Position numbers and translations under genes: made by a program. DNA of 64,000 nt from Aulostomus chinensis (taxonomy: Eukaryota > Chordata > Actinopteri > Syngnathiformes > Aulostomidae), in contig JBBMOA010000001.1 in NCBI GenBank assembly GCA_037954235.1, forward strand, positions 34,643,574 to 34,707,573. The letters run 5' to 3'. A model generated the notes under the pieces. That model saw only the letters and a list, made by a program, of their open reading frames with translations, ran no database searches and was not told the origin of the DNA. Below, one piece after another: positions 10,791 to 21,587 of this stretch (positions within the stretch are counted from its first letter, which is position 1; every line of letters starts with the position of its first letter).

Positions 10791-12128
10791 TGCTGCATTC
10801 AAAGAGAACTTCTTGACATGAACTTTTTTATAGACTTTACAACGACGTTAAAATGAAACAGATGTTTGATTCCCAAGAACTCAGGTTGTCAAAGGTTGTT
10901 GAAGCTGAGCTGAAACGAATCCCTTGGGCCAGCAGACGTTCTCTTTTCTATCCATGTTAGAATTAAATAGATGAGGACTCCCAACTCCTTGAACCGTTGA
11001 GCAAAGGAAGTCAGAAGTGAGGTTCATCTTGAAAGAGTACCAAACTCCATGTGACGTTAAAGGGAGACAGGATTCAGGTCTGTCCTCCTCAGCATGGATG
11101 AGGACTGCAAGGTAGTGATTGGATGATGATCCCTTAAGGAGTGAACTGACACACTACACTAACTGTGTCGGCACTGTTTTGACACTGTGTTGGCCACTCA
11201 ATAGCGACCCCTGCAGGAGTTCTCAATCATTGCAGGTAAACAAACTGAAAAAAGATGGAAAAGCTTCCATACTGCTAACCCAACATCAGCCTGTGAAATA
11301 ACATTTAATCGCTCATCCTTTCCTTCAAATATCATCTCATCGTTGTAGAATTTCATTTGTTCAATTTGTTTGTGTAAATGCTGAAATGAGTCGCTATGTA
11401 AAATGGAGCAAATTTGTCTATAAAACAATTCAGAACTGAAATTTTCAACTTCTCTATGGAATTTTGTGAACTTAAGTGTTGAATCATATAAAATAAAAGA
11501 CTAAAAAGTGATTCATTTCTGCATTTTTATTGAGGAACACAAGTTCTGTCAGGTCCATTCACGTCAAGAAACAATGGGATGATAATGTGCTTGATTGTTT
11601 ATTCTAGCACAAACTGGTGGTACGGCTCTGTTCAGAGGAGTCCCCTGAGAATTTTTCATGAGCACCATGAAACAGGGGACCAGCAGCATGAGGGAAGGTT
11701 CTCCCAGTTTAAGACTGGAAGAGCAAACATACCCCCGTGAACAGAGCAGCAACATGACATGGAATGAACTATGACATGTATACAGGACAAGGTGGAGCTG
11801 GGGAGGTGGAGGGTAGCAAGTTGCGAGCAGGAGCAACTGTACAGGAAATGGCAGCAGATAGCAGCAGGCAGAGCAGCATAGCCAGAAGCTAGCAGAGCGG
11901 TCGTTGAGGCCGGGTGACATTTAAGTTGAGAGGGGTCAATCAGAAGTGAGGGATTTGATCAGCTGATGCGGAGCAGCTGTAGATAAGCTGATTGATCAGT
12001 TCGATTGATGGATGGGAAAGCCAATCGCGGCTTTCCCGCGGACTTTAGCTTTTTGGTGACAGCGCCACCTATCGAATTAGATGACAGCAAAATACTCCTT
12101 TCTAACTATAGTATAAATGGTTTCTTCC
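10791..12128. other. Unassigned sequence
   Basis: No gene that I can support. The minus-strand frame 11564-11920 (118 codons, Cys- and Leu-rich) lacks any motif I recognise. A perfect 9-bp inverted repeat with a 6-base loop sits at 12014-12037 (gggaaagcc / ggctttccc). Confidence 0.5.
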
Positions 12129-12475
12129 AATTCCACCAAATACTTTCTAATTTATAGTTTTAAAGGTTCATTCCACCAAAATACTTTCTAATTTATAGTT
12201 TTAAAGGTTCGTTCCACCAAAATACTTTCTAATTTATAGTTTTAAAGGTTCGTTCCACCAAAATACTTTCTAATTTATAGTTTTAAAGGTTCGTTCCACC
12301 AAAATACTTTCTAATTTATAGTTTTAAAGGTTCGTTCCACCAAAATACTTTCTAATTTATAGTTTTAAAGGTTCGTTCCACCAAAATACTTTCTAATTTA
12401 TAGTTTTAAAGGTTCGTTCCACCAAAATACTTTCTAATTTATAGTTTTAAAGGTTCATTCCACCAAAATACTGCT
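12129..12475. repeat. 41-bp minisatellite, about 8 copies
   Basis: The phrase aaaggttc recurs at 12162, 12203, 12244, 12285, 12326, 12367, 12408 and 12449, an invariant 41-bp period. The inner copies are virtually identical; the first and last units are diverged (for example the edge at 12498). Confidence 0.97.
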
Positions 12476-13724
12476 TTCTGTCCAACTTCTCAGTTTTAAA
12501 GGTTCCTTCAGTTGAGGGCTCCTGGTTCTGTGTGAGGGGTTGAGGGTCGATATGGGATGATGAGGAAGATTTCATGTCCCGATGGTCCTGCTAAAGTAAC
12601 TGAGAGTCATGATATCAAACAATGTCACCAAAATATGCTTGAACTCTTAAAATGGCAATAAAATCTACTGGAATCATTTTACCACAAACACTTTTATAGT
12701 GTTTTTGTGAGCTTCATTTTTCAAACATTATAACATAAACTTTAAAAAGGGTCCATTCACTAACACTCTTACTTGAAGGTAGTCACTGATATCAGTAAAC
12801 AGCTGATAAAGATTTGTGTTCATGTTTTAATTCTCTACTCTGACCTGTGCTGAGACACTGGACCAGAGAGGAAGACCTGCTCAGCCTCCTGCATGGACCA
12901 ATTCTGCAGCTCAGTGATGACGACGAGGGATTCAGCATTGAGTTCATTTTAAACTTTTTGGAGGAAACACCTGTAAATTAACCAGCAGTTACTGGTGATG
13001 CTTCACAGTTTCCAAGCTCAAACGGCCTCCTGCTTGTTGGACTCACAATTTCCAAAAAATGGAGACATCAAAAGTCAAATCATGTTTTTGTTTGGTTTTG
13101 TTTTTTACTGGAGGAAAACTTCAAATTGTGATGATGTGTCTGACTTAGAAACTGAACCCCCAAAAATCAAAAAGTCTCCTTCTTCTGTGCCGTGATCTCA
13201 GAGCTGATCATGATTGATCTCATCAATAATCCTTGGCAGCCGACCAGTCACACACAGCCCCCCCCCCCCCACACACACACACACTGAGACATGCAGCAGC
13301 TCACAGTAACTGCCTCAGTCACACAGCAGATAGACTCCTTTCTATAACAAGATAAGCAGTAGAAATGGATGGAAGTGATGATGAACTGATGAACAGGTGA
13401 TTTGTCCAAAAGTCAACATCAGATTCATTTCCAATCTGTGGAAGCAGTTTCATCTTGAGGTTCCAGGTAAGAACAGCCAGCTGTGGGCTGACACACATCT
13501 CTTCAGGAGCACTTCTATGCTCCAAACTTGCCAGGTTGAATTGTGTCTGTATTCTGAGGGCAGCAGGAGGACGGAGGAGTGAGGACACACACATTTGGAA
13601 CTGAGAGCAGCTGTGTGTGGGATTTCCCCAGCAAAGATAAAACCAGCTCCTTCATGCTGGCTATGAAGGCTCACAGTCACACTGACCCTGCTACAAATAC
13701 TTTGATATGCAACAGACTGGTTTC
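12476..13724. other. Unassigned sequence with C-run and (AC)n
   Basis: A poly-C run followed by a short AC microsatellite lies near 13256-13282. Open frames around 12995-13195 and 13319-13746 overlap one another on both strands without recognisable motifs. I call no gene. Confidence 0.5.
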
Positions 13725-14020
13725 TCTTCTGGTAGTTTGTTATCAACTGTTGTCACATTTATGGATCAATTTAGCTGATAAGATGAAGGCTCCAAAGGAC
13801 CAGCTGGAGATGCCGGGGATTGAACCCGGGGCCTCATACATGCGAAGCATGCGCTCTACCACTGAGCTACATCCCCTCTGTCAGAGTCACTGTTTAACTG
13901 ATGCAGCAACACAAACACAGACACAACATTTTTATTCTTCATTTTAGGGATAAAAAGGAAGTCAGCCTGTGATCTCAAAGGCTCTGTGATCTCAGTAGTT
14001 TCACTGTGATGTCAGCCCAC
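13725..14020. repeat. Inverted duplication, left arm A (contains tRNA-Ala)
   Basis: The reverse complement of this stretch matches 24411-24464 joined to 25690-25917, including both flanks of the tRNA-Ala. Shared pieces include gggctgacatcacagtgaaa, ctttgagatcacaggct, ccctaaaatgaag and gcatcagttaaacagtg. This arm has no Penelope-like insertion and so serves as a nearly empty-site reference. Confidence 0.85.
13805..13876 (-). tRNA. tRNA-Ala (anticodon CGC)
   Basis: 72 nt read on the minus strand, beginning GGGGATGTAGCTCAGTGG. Acceptor arms pair GGGGATG with CATCTCC. The anticodon loop is TTCGCAT with U33 and anticodon CGC. The T arm is a perfect CCGGG/CCCGG stem. Both internal promoter boxes look intact and no CCA is encoded beyond the discriminator, as in eukaryotes. 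No T4 run lies within about 25 nt downstream. Likely functional by structure. Confidence 0.95.
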
Positions 14021-14987
14021 ACAGCCTTAGACCACAGAGGCAAGTCAGGCTCCAGGAAGCTGAGGCTGCTCCGTTCTCAGTCCAGTCCAGAGTGAAGGTT
14101 TTCCTCTCAGAAGCTTTCCAATCCAGCCCAGATCCTCTCTGACTAGCAGGAGTCTTTGACCAGGAAATGAGAATTATATTGAACGTCTGCTCATCCTCAG
14201 AATGAAGTAAAAGTATTTGTGTTCCTAAAATAATCTCCAGATGCTAAGATCAGTTATTAACATTGATTGACAGCTCTAAACTGAGCCACCATCACTATAC
14301 AGTTGCAACTGAAATATTTAGAAATATTTCAAGGAAGCAGCAGGCCCTCATCCGCCCCGGTCCACCCGACTGTGTCCCCTGAGACAGATGACAGCTCACT
14401 TCTGGCAGAGGCAGTTAGGTTGAGGACCGTTGCTGATGTCATCAACTGATGTCTCCATCACCAAAGGTGACAGACAGGATGGTCATGGACATAAAACAGA
14501 GGTCAAAGAATGAGAAAGAATGGTTGTCCTGACTGAAGTTTAGCTTGAGCTTTTTAATTTGTTACTAAAGGAAGTATTGGTACAAGTAAAGGCAGGCGAA
14601 CTTTCCACAAATATTCAGAATTGACTTTGACAACCAAAACATGAACCAAGACGACAAAATAGTGAACATGAAAAAGGAACCAGTCCCACCTTCTTGTGTG
14701 TTCCTGCTGAAGTAAATGTTTATGAAGATTTGTTGTGTTCTTTTTCCAAAGGTCCAGCCAGCATTGCAGGTCTCAGGAGAAGGAGCCACTTCAGCAGGAT
14801 CTGTGGGACAAATCCCCCCACGGTGAGACCTGTCCAGCTCCCTGCAGCTCTGCAAGTGTTACCAACTCTTCATTCCAGCTGTTTGGTTGAATCCCATTTT
14901 TTCACCTTTGAACCTTTTGAACACTGATGAGGAGGTGAGGCTGGAGGCAAAACCACAACCTCACGTCAGCTCACAGGATGAACCAAA
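14021..14987. other. Unassigned sequence
   Basis: No gene that I can support. About 14608-14660 shares aactttccacaaatattca with 25937-25960 in direct orientation, so it belongs to some dispersed repeat. Confidence 0.45.
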
Positions 14988-15329
14988 ATGCCAGACACTT
15001 CCTGTCACTGCTCCAGCACCACCTGTCTCCCCTCCATGTCTTTACCATCTGTGCAGCTTCCTGCTGTCCCTGGACCCTCACAGGTGATCGCTCCACCTGG
15101 AGCCTCACAGATGGGTTCAAACCTCCCAATACCTGCAGCCCAGCCTCGACCCACTCAGACACAGTCACCCGTTCAAGCTGGGCCTGGTACCACACTCCAG
15201 TACAGACAGAGAGAAAGAAGACACACGGGATCCTTTGAAGAAAATGTAATAAAGACAGGAAGCCCCCATCACATTGTCAGTGTTTCAGTGACTGGCATTG
15301 GGAAGAGACTGAGACAAAGTCAGTTATGA
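14988..15329 (+). other. P/Q-rich coding-like open frame, unidentified
   Basis: A 113-codon open frame. Its middle (about 15033-15210) is rich in Pro, Gln, Ser and Ala (for example LPSVQLPAVPGPSQ and PIPAAQPRPTQTQSPVQ) and looks more like translated low-complexity protein than chance. The frame loses this character after about residue 75. No start context, splice sites or domain can be assigned. It may be a decayed exon, retroposed fragment or transposon gene piece. Function unknown. Confidence 0.3.
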
Positions 15330-15501
15330 ATGGAGGGCTGAGTTGGAGCAGAGGGGGGCAGGATCCTGGGGGTGGACTGTCTTTAGGAGGCTGAGGTGTC
15401 TGGTGGTCTTGGTGGACCCTCTGCATCTCAAGCTGAGACCACAGAGTCCTGTGTTCTTGAGTCATTGTGTATAGTCTCTGTTGTTGGCGAGGTCAGTGTG
15501 G

Positions 15502-15573
15502 TCCCTGGTGGTCTAGTGGCTAGGATTCGGCGCTTTCACCGCCGCAGCCCGCGTTCGATTCCCGGTCAGGGAA
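15502..15573 (+). tRNA. tRNA-Glu (anticodon TTC)
   Basis: 72 nt beginning TCCCTGGTGGTCTAGTGG. Anticodon stem CGGCG/CGCCG encloses loop CTTTCAC with anticodon TTC. Acceptor arms TCCCTGG and TCAGGGA pair. The T stem reads CCGCG against CCCGG and so has one C:C mismatch, a possible first sign of decay. No downstream T4 run is seen in the next 60 bases. Confidence 0.92.
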
Positions 15574-16221
15574 TGAGTTATTTAGAGGTTGAGGGAGAGG
15601 TGATCAGGTGGTCCACATGATGGTGGAGGTGATGAACTGTGAATCCATCATGGCTCCACTCTCACCCCCATTGTAGTGTTCTTGGTTCACTCTGCCATGG
15701 CCCCATGTTGAAGGGTGACTGTCTCATTCAGGTCCAACCCTTTGTTAGACTCTATTAAGTCACTGACTCCTGCAAGGAAAAACTGTAATCCTCCTTAGTA
15801 GCTTTGGTTCCTTGCAGCACAGAAAGTCCATTCACTGATGTAGGAACTGAAAATCTTAGAGCTCCGGTCCTTCGTTCCTTCCTCCACTGAGCAGAAGAAA
15901 CACAGAATAGTGGGCAGTTCCTCCTACAGTTCTCAGAAAGTCTGAGGGCACCAAAGAAAGGAGGGAAATGCAATCAATGTTGAATTATTTTACATTTCTT
16001 ATATTTGATCAAAGGTAGAACTTAATAAGTGTCCATCAACCTGCAGGACAAACTCCTTCACTGTGTGGGAGGTTCAGAGTCCCTGGTTTGATTGCAGCTT
16101 TGACCTGAGCAGGTGTTCATCCACATCTCAGTAACAGGGGACACTTTATCACACCAGTGGACAAACATCAGCATTCATCACCCAGCAGCTCCTCTGATCA
16201 ACAGAACAAGCTGAAGTAATC
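15574..16221. other. Unassigned sequence
   Basis: No gene or repeat that I recognise. The minus-strand frame 15755-15973 has no motif. Confidence 0.45.
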
Positions 16222-16294
16222 TGGAGAATGAGGGCATGGATCCCTCTACCTCTCACATGCTAAGCTAGCACTCTACCATTGGAGCTAAGTCCCC
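16222..16294 (-). tRNA. tRNA-Ala (anticodon AGC), degenerate
   Basis: 73 nt on the minus strand, beginning GGGGACTTAGCTCC, with anticodon loop TTAGCAT (AGC) and a perfect GAGGG/CCCTC T stem. The acceptor stem has a C:T mismatch. The anticodon stem CTAGC/GTGAG has an A:G mismatch and a G:T wobble. The T loop reads ATCCATG where the family normally has ATCGATG. Length is intact, so it may be a low-scoring gene, but I favour a decaying copy. Confidence 0.7.
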
Positions 16295-16311
16295 TTTTGA
16301 GCTTCCATTTG

Positions 16312-16625
16312 AGTTTTCTGTTCCCATCTCTATGGTAACGGTCAGTTTTGACCCACATCTTCAATCAGCTGTAAAATTCACTAAAAACAATTTTCTATCA
16401 TCCAAGTTGTTTCCATCTCTTGGTTTCCTTGTTAGGCTTCCTTATCCATGGAAATATTGATTTGAATATTTTGTTGTGGGCCTCTGGACCTTTTTTTAGT
16501 CAGTAAACCCTTGATTTCAATTAAAAAAATGATAAAATGAACCTTTGGGTTTGGCATAAAAGTCTTTTTTTCAGCAACAGAACTTTAATATAAACACTAA
16601 ATGAAAAGCAGAACAGGCCAGAACA
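16312..16625. repeat. Inverted duplication, left arm B
   Basis: Reverse-complement match to 21588-21852. Shared strings include ggtcagttttgacccac, ccttatccatggaaatattg and gttctgttgctg. The other arm lacks about 50 bp found here near 16500-16560. With arm A it gives pair midpoints of about 19.1-19.2 kb, as expected of an old palindrome-like inverted duplication. Confidence 0.85.
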
Positions 16626-17215
16626 CAAACTCTGCTCTGCCGTCCTTCCTGGTTACTGGGCATGGACTGCTGGAAGGGGCATTTTCCTCAGAAAGGGACA
16701 AGACGTTCATCCACTCTCACCTCTGGCCCTGGGTTGAATGTTGGTGCAAGGAGCTGCACCCATCTTTCCCAGACATCCCCAATGGGGGCAAGCTTGTCAG
16801 TTCTTGCTCCGGTGTCTCTGTCGTCAAATCTGAGGACTCTTGATGTTCGTTGAAAGTTCTGAAGTGGCCTTGTGGCCCGGAAAATATTTCTGCCTGTCGA
16901 TGCGTCCCAGAGACGATCAGTGGCCTCACTGCAGGATCTGAACACTCCAGGAAGAAGAAGAACACCAATAGAAGCATCCAGGTGTCCCTCATCAATGTCT
17001 TTCCACTTGTCACCATGGACTTTTTTTCCTTTGAGGTTTGTCACAGCAATGCTGACTCTTTTTAGTGACAGTGGCATGAACAGAACCATCAACCATAAAC
17101 AGCTCCAAACATTTCTTGATGTCACTGCCTCTCGTCACAGCAAACCTTGTGATTCCAGGGCTCATTTTGATGACATCAGCAGCAGCTGCCCTGCCATGTA
17201 CATCAGGAGACACTG
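16620..17215 (-). pseudogene. piggyBac-type transposase fragment
   Basis: Reading on the minus strand from about 17213, one frame gives SPGITRFAVTRGSDIKKCLELF. After a frameshift a second gives NLKGKKVHGDKWKDIDEGHL, then LWDAS.GR.IFRAT, LRFDDRDTGA, DVWERWVQL and NPGPEVRVDERLVPF. These are successive blocks of piggyBac-like DDE transposases. VDE carries the first catalytic Asp, which is preserved. Right after VPF the frame meets a TGA where the family has Arg, and the match then continues (GKCPFQQSMPSNQ) with more shifts. The C-terminal half with the other catalytic Asp residues is missing. It is a dead fragment, and its downstream end abuts inverted-duplication arm B. Confidence 0.88.
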
Positions 17216-17224
17216 AGCTCCAGC

Positions 17225-17620
17225 CAATGTTCCCTCTAGTTTTTCATGTGTCTGGTTATCCTCACAAGCTCCCTGAGCTCACTGAGGACCACTGTGAGCA
17301 CTGAAACTGGGAGACGGTTCCACAGGAGGGGAGCCTGATAGCTGAAGCCTCTGGCTCCATTCTACTTTTAGAACTCTAGGAACCACCAGTAACCCTGCAT
17401 CCTGGGAGCGAAGGGTTCTAGCTGGATAATAGGGGACTAGGAGCTCTGTCAGGTAGGAAGGAGCCTGACTGTTGAGGACTTTGATGGTAGAAGGAGAATT
17501 TAGAATTCTATTCTGAATGTGACAGGGAGCCATGCAGAGAAGCCAGTACAGGAGAGACATGGTCTCTTCTACTAGTTCTAGTCAGGCAGCAGCGTTCTGG
17601 ACCAGCTGGAGAGTTTTCAG
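17225..17620 (-). pseudogene. L2-like LINE ORF2 C-terminal remnant
   Basis: The minus-strand frame 17279-17560 reads KVLNSQAPSYLTELLVPYYP, then ARTLRSQDAGLLVVPRV and similar. This is the conserved stretch that follows the reverse transcriptase in teleost L2/CR1-group non-LTR retrotransposons (pattern ALNGQAPSYL.ELL.PY.P.R.LRS...LLVVPR). It lies downstream of a frame disturbance (MAPCHIQNRIL region). The RT domain is not present here. Clade assignment within the L2/CR1 group is an inference. Confidence 0.75.
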
Positions 17621-17714
17621 GACCCACTTCTTCTTTTGGTCACAGGTTTGAAGATACCTGTGGAAGTGAAAGGAAAGGCTGCGAGAGACCTGCCACACCT
17701 CTCCAGTGACATGA

Positions 17715-17796
17715 TGGCAGTGGTGGGATTTGAACCCACACCTCCTCAGAGACTGGAGCCTTAATCCAGCGCCTTAGACCGCTCGGCCACACTACC
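17715..17796 (-). tRNA. tRNA-Leu (anticodon AAG)
   Basis: 82 nt on the minus strand, with a long variable arm as expected for Leu. Acceptor arms GGTAGTG and CACTGCC pair, with one G:T wobble. The anticodon loop ATTAAGG gives anticodon AAG and the T stem GTGGG/CCCAC is perfect. It looks functional. No T4 run is seen just downstream. Confidence 0.94.
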
Positions 17797-18783
17797 TCAC
17801 TGAGCTGTTCTCTGAGTTGGTCTGCTAAAGGCATGTTGAAGAGGAAGTAACATAATGATATAAAACTTATTCTGAAGGGGGACCCCTTTCCTCCCACGGT
17901 CACAGGAAGTGACGACAGCGCTGCTAGAAGCAGGAAAGAAATGGTAAAAGGACTCAGTTTGTACAGAGCCTTTCTACCTCAGCAGCACTCAAGGAGCTGA
18001 ACAATGTCCTCTCATTCACACACACTCACACACTGATGCTGAAGGCTGCCATGCAAGGAGCCAACCTACTCATCAGAAGTATTTAGGGGTTCAGTATCTT
18101 ACTCAAGGACACTTTGACATGGTCACTGGAGAAAGTGAGGATCAAACCAGCCACCCTTTGGTTGCCAGATGGCCACGCTACTCCTGAGTCATGTGACCTG
18201 GATAAGATGGTGAACTACAGCTGATCGCCATGCTAGCAAACCTCTTTTGTTTGGTTTGGTTGTTGTTTAGTGACTGTGGATGAATACACAGGAGAAGTTG
18301 AGCATAAATTTGTGTTCCCTGTTCACTTGAATATCTGTAGGAGTGTGAGGTGGAAATACTACTTGGAGGAGAATGAGAGTTCAGTCTCAGCGCTATGACC
18401 TGTGCTGACACTAAAACATGTCAGCCACAGAACAAAGATGGCAGTCCTCTGGGAAAGCAGGTACACCACACATACATGAAGAAACCCTACAGGAAACAAA
18501 TATGTTGCCAGAGACTTTTACTCTGTTTTTGTTGTTTACCCAAGTACAGGATTGGAGGGAGACTGATGGTCGCTGTTTGGGTCATGTGACTGAAGTCATC
18601 CATTCATGTCAGTGATTTCACTTGGCAGGACTCTCATTACCAAATCGGCCGCTCTGCAGCACAATACACAATCATTAGCTCAGTGCTACGTGAGCCAAGA
18701 GCAGCAGGTGAGCAGACAAGCCGCGTTACCTGTCCGAAGCAAAACATCCGGCGCGGAAATGACGTCACCCGTCAGGAGCAGCG
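17797..18783. other. Dispersed-repeat remnants, no gene
   Basis: About 18045-18190 resembles a repeat common in teleost genomes: mixed phrases such as ttcagtatcttactcaagga, then a tRNA-tail-like gaggatcaaaccagccacc. The segment 18581-18650 is repeated in direct orientation at 22185-22254 (gactgaagtcatccattcat and cacttggcaggactctcatt). No open frame is convincing. Confidence 0.5.
18721..18783. promoter_or_regulatory. CpG-rich patch with perfect CRE
   Basis: A short CpG-rich stretch in AT-richer surroundings. It includes ccggcgcggaaa and the full cAMP-response palindrome TGACGTCA at 18760-18767. It ends at a (GA)n tract (18784-18803). It looks promoter-like, but no gene start can be tied to it. 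Confidence 0.3.
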
Positions 18784-18803
18784 AGAGAGAGAGAGAGAGA
18801 GAG

Positions 18804-19805
18804 ATGGGGCAGGGAGGGAATCGCCCCTCTTATGAGTGAGGGCGCCTCCGGTGGTTGGCTGTGCAATTGCCAATTAGGCATGACAGCTCACAGCTGTCTG
18901 TGCTGCCACACACCGATTCAGGCCTGGACTCCTGTGTCGCTGCCAAACTCCGCCTGACTCCGTAGAGCTGGTCAGCCTCCACTCAGTCCTCTTCATTTGG
19001 TTGGAGGTCACCATCGTTCATCCTACACACCTTTCCACCTGCCTCTTTGACGTCTACTTGAAGCTCAGATAAATCCAGGCTAATTCATACCTGCTACTCA
19101 ATATGGGCCTTAATTACTCTGCTGGAATTATCACTCTGTCTTAAGGGTTTTCTTAATTGTATTAAATCCTCTTTAATTTCCAAGAAGTCTTCCAACTCAT
19201 TCATTCATGCAAGCCACTGATCCACAAGACCTCATTGATGAGCTTCAACCTGAGACTGAGTGTTTCTCGTTGGACGAGACACCCATTCAATGAGACTCAT
19301 TGTCAGTCCATTGAAATCTACTGGTGTTCCTGGTGAGTTGATTTAACAACATGAGCTGACAGAATCTACGTTCAGGTAGGAACCACCACATCCAGGGGTC
19401 TGGACCTTTGAGCAGACAGAGCCATCAAAGTAGCAGACTAAGCTAGCAGACATTAGCATTGAGAAGAAACTGATACCTGAGCCTACTTTTGGGTCTGGTC
19501 AGGTGATGACACAATAATATGACATCATTGTCAGACTGACGCCTGCTCAACACTGACCAAACACTATGGCATTGTGGGAAATTTCTGCTTGGCTCGCGTC
19601 CATCAATACATATGAAGAAATTTCTCCAGAATCAGGATTGACAGTGGATACAATTGATTCCACACTGGTTTTTCATTCTGAGTCGGGTGCAGGTGTGGAA
19701 CTTCAGACACAGTCTGTGTTTGTGTTGTTCATTCAGTGATTTTTCTTACAATTCCCAATCACAGCTGCAGAAAGTGAGAGGACAAGCAGGGATGTTCAAG
19801 ATGAA
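18804..19805. other. Unassigned sequence
   Basis: No gene. It contains the presumed centre of the inverted duplication, near 19.1 kb. No inverted symmetry is left at the centre itself. Confidence 0.45.
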
Positions 19806-19878
19806 CGCCCAACGTGGGGCTTGAACCCACGACCCTGAGATTAAGAGTCTCATGCTCTACCGACTGAGCTAGTCAGGC
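19806..19878 (-). tRNA. tRNA-Lys (anticodon CTT)
   Basis: 73 nt on the minus strand. The D arm is intact (GCTCAGTCGGTAGAGC), the anticodon loop ACTCTTAAT region gives CTT, and the T stem GTGGG/CCCAC is perfect. The acceptor GCCTGAC pairs with GTTGGGC through two G:T wobbles, a small departure from the standard Lys sequence. Likely functional. Confidence 0.94.
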
Positions 19879-20627
19879 TACATCAGAGTAGCTTCAATAG
19901 CCTGAAGTGATCAGAGTGAGAGACGCTACAAGCTCTCCATCAGACTCACAGTCACATGAGCCATCACATGATTGATGAATGACCACAAACACCTTCATCT
20001 TTGACAAAGAAGTCAAATAAAAGGTGAACCACAGATGAGACACCAGTGGTAAAAACACTAAAGTGCTGTCAAGGAGAAACAGGATACGAGCAAACACACA
20101 CACAAGTTACAGAGAGAGAACTCTCCCAGAGGGAACCACTCAAAGGAGAACCTAGAGATCATCAGGCTGGATGACCTCATCAACATGAGACAGGTGGATA
20201 GGAAACAAGCTCAGAGATGTCAGGAACATGAGATCCAAGTGGTGAGAGAGCAAGAACTGGTGAGGTTCCAGAACCAGGAGTGAGGTGGAGCCTGCATCAC
20301 CTACTGGGAGCTTTTAGTCTAAGGTTCAACTTGGACTTGAATGATTTCTGGAGAGACAACGTGCAGGGAGGGAATTTGGAGATGAAGAACAAGTTCCTCT
20401 CAGGCTTTCATGGAGTTTCCAGGAGTCAAACAGACCCTCCTCTGATTGGTTGTCAGATGTGTTCTCATTGCACCACAGCCTCCAGGTTGAGGGTTCTGGT
20501 CCGAGTCAGACACATTGACTCTGATGCTGCTGAGCCTGAAGGGAGGATGAAGAAAGGAGTGTCTGAGAGAGCTTCACCAGACAAACTGTCCAGTTGAACA
20601 ACAAACACTAGTCAGTAGGAATGTTGC
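19879..20627. other. Unassigned sequence
   Basis: No gene that I recognise. The + frame 20280-20597 has no domain. Confidence 0.45.
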
Positions 20628-20699
20628 TGCTGGGACCCTGATTCAAACCAGGGTTGCTGCAGCCACAACACAGAGGACTGACCACTAGAGGATCAGGGC
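20628..20699 (-). pseudogene. tRNA-His-like (GTG) pseudogene
   Basis: 72 nt on the minus strand. The anticodon region TGTGTTGTGGCTGCAGCAA matches tRNA-His (GTG) and the D arm retains CTAGTGGTCAGT. The acceptor stem (GCCCTGA against TCCCAGC) has three mismatches in a row and the T stem has a mismatch and a wobble. The T loop TTTGAAT also departs from TTCGAAT. It is best read as a pseudogene or a tRNA-derived SINE head. Confidence 0.7.
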
Positions 20700-20739
20700 C
20701 TCCTGGAGGCTGAGGTTGGAGCTGCTCTGTCTTTGTCTC

Positions 20740-21010
20740 ACTGAGAGATCAGAGACAATTGGAGTCCACAAAGAAATCATTGAGAAATCAAGGAGAGATC
20801 AAAGAAAGAATTCTAAGATTAAAAACAGAACTCTGAGATCAAAGGTTGAAGTTCCCCAAGGTTCAGTTTTAGCTCAGACCCTCTTTAATATCTCTGTACT
20901 GCCACTTGTCGTCAGGAGACTCAGTATAAACCTCCACAGTCCTGCTGATGTCACTCAGCTGGACATGTCTGTGTCTCCTGGTGACTCAGGACCAGTTGAT
21001 GTCCATTAAC
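20740..21010 (+). pseudogene. L2-like LINE reverse transcriptase fragment
   Basis: The frame 20716-21009 ends with VEVPQGSVLAQTLFNISVLPL and later HSPADVTQLDMSVSPGDSG. This corresponds to the RT block VPQGSVLGP.LF...MLPL and the YADDTQLY motif of L2/CR1-group LINEs. The catalytic YADD has become SPADV, so the enzyme is dead. N-terminal RT blocks are missing. The fragment is on the + strand and the other LINE remnant (17225-17620) is on the minus strand, on opposite sides of the 19.1-kb symmetry centre. They cover different parts of ORF2. Confidence 0.78.
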
Positions 21011-21587
21011 CTGTCATGGAGGCAGAGAACAAAACTGAGGTCTTAATTAAAGCTGGAGGCAGTGTTGTTAGGGCCTGAGCCTCCTTCTGTCCACTGCAGA
21101 AAAGTAGCAGGAGTCATCCTGAATCCAAGGATGTATTTTATGAGAGCGGTGGGACTTGTAGTTTAGGAGGTAGAAGCCTCAGTGTGACACCAAGTGAGAA
21201 TCAGAGCTGAGCCTCTAAGAGCCCCTCCCCCGCTGCTCTCTGTCAGAGTGGAGAGGAGAGAGGATTTTTGGAGAGTTTGTTGTTTGAAAAAGGCTCATCA
21301 ATCCCCAGATTGTGGTCAAAAGTTGAATGTAACACATTTTAGTAGGCATTTTTGTCAGGAATGTAGTGAAGTTATTTGTGAAGTGGAGAGAGTTACAGTG
21401 TAGACGAGAGAAGCGTCAGTTTGAGGCTATGTGTGTCTGAGGAGACAGCCTCCCATTGGTTTACATTGTAGGGTGAAAAGTGGGTCCTGGACTTTGTCAT
21501 GACTCAAACAATTTGTAGTTGGTTTCTGTTGGTTTGGTTTGCTTGACTGGTTGTTGTTTGTTGACCTTGCAAATCCATATTTTGGGT
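21011..21587. other. Unassigned sequence
   Basis: The end (about 21560-21600, + strand) can be read as CKSIFWVLACSA, resembling the piggyBac block KYGIKFWVLCDA. That suggests arm B of the inverted duplication lay inside a piggyBac copy. The rest is unassigned. Confidence 0.45.

Noticed and set aside
10080..10798. Minus-strand frames of 179 and 107 codons with repeated GYQGQGSAGIQT
   Set aside because: They are artefacts of the ten-copy 67-bp minisatellite. The frame repeats every 201 bp.
11564..11920. 118-codon minus-strand frame as a membrane protein
   Set aside because: It is Leu/Cys-rich, but has no convincing start, signal or homology, and its composition follows from the local CAG/AGCAGC bias.
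21194..21403. Cys/His-containing 69-codon frame as a zinc finger
   Set aside because: Cys and His spacing does not fit any zinc-finger pattern that I know.
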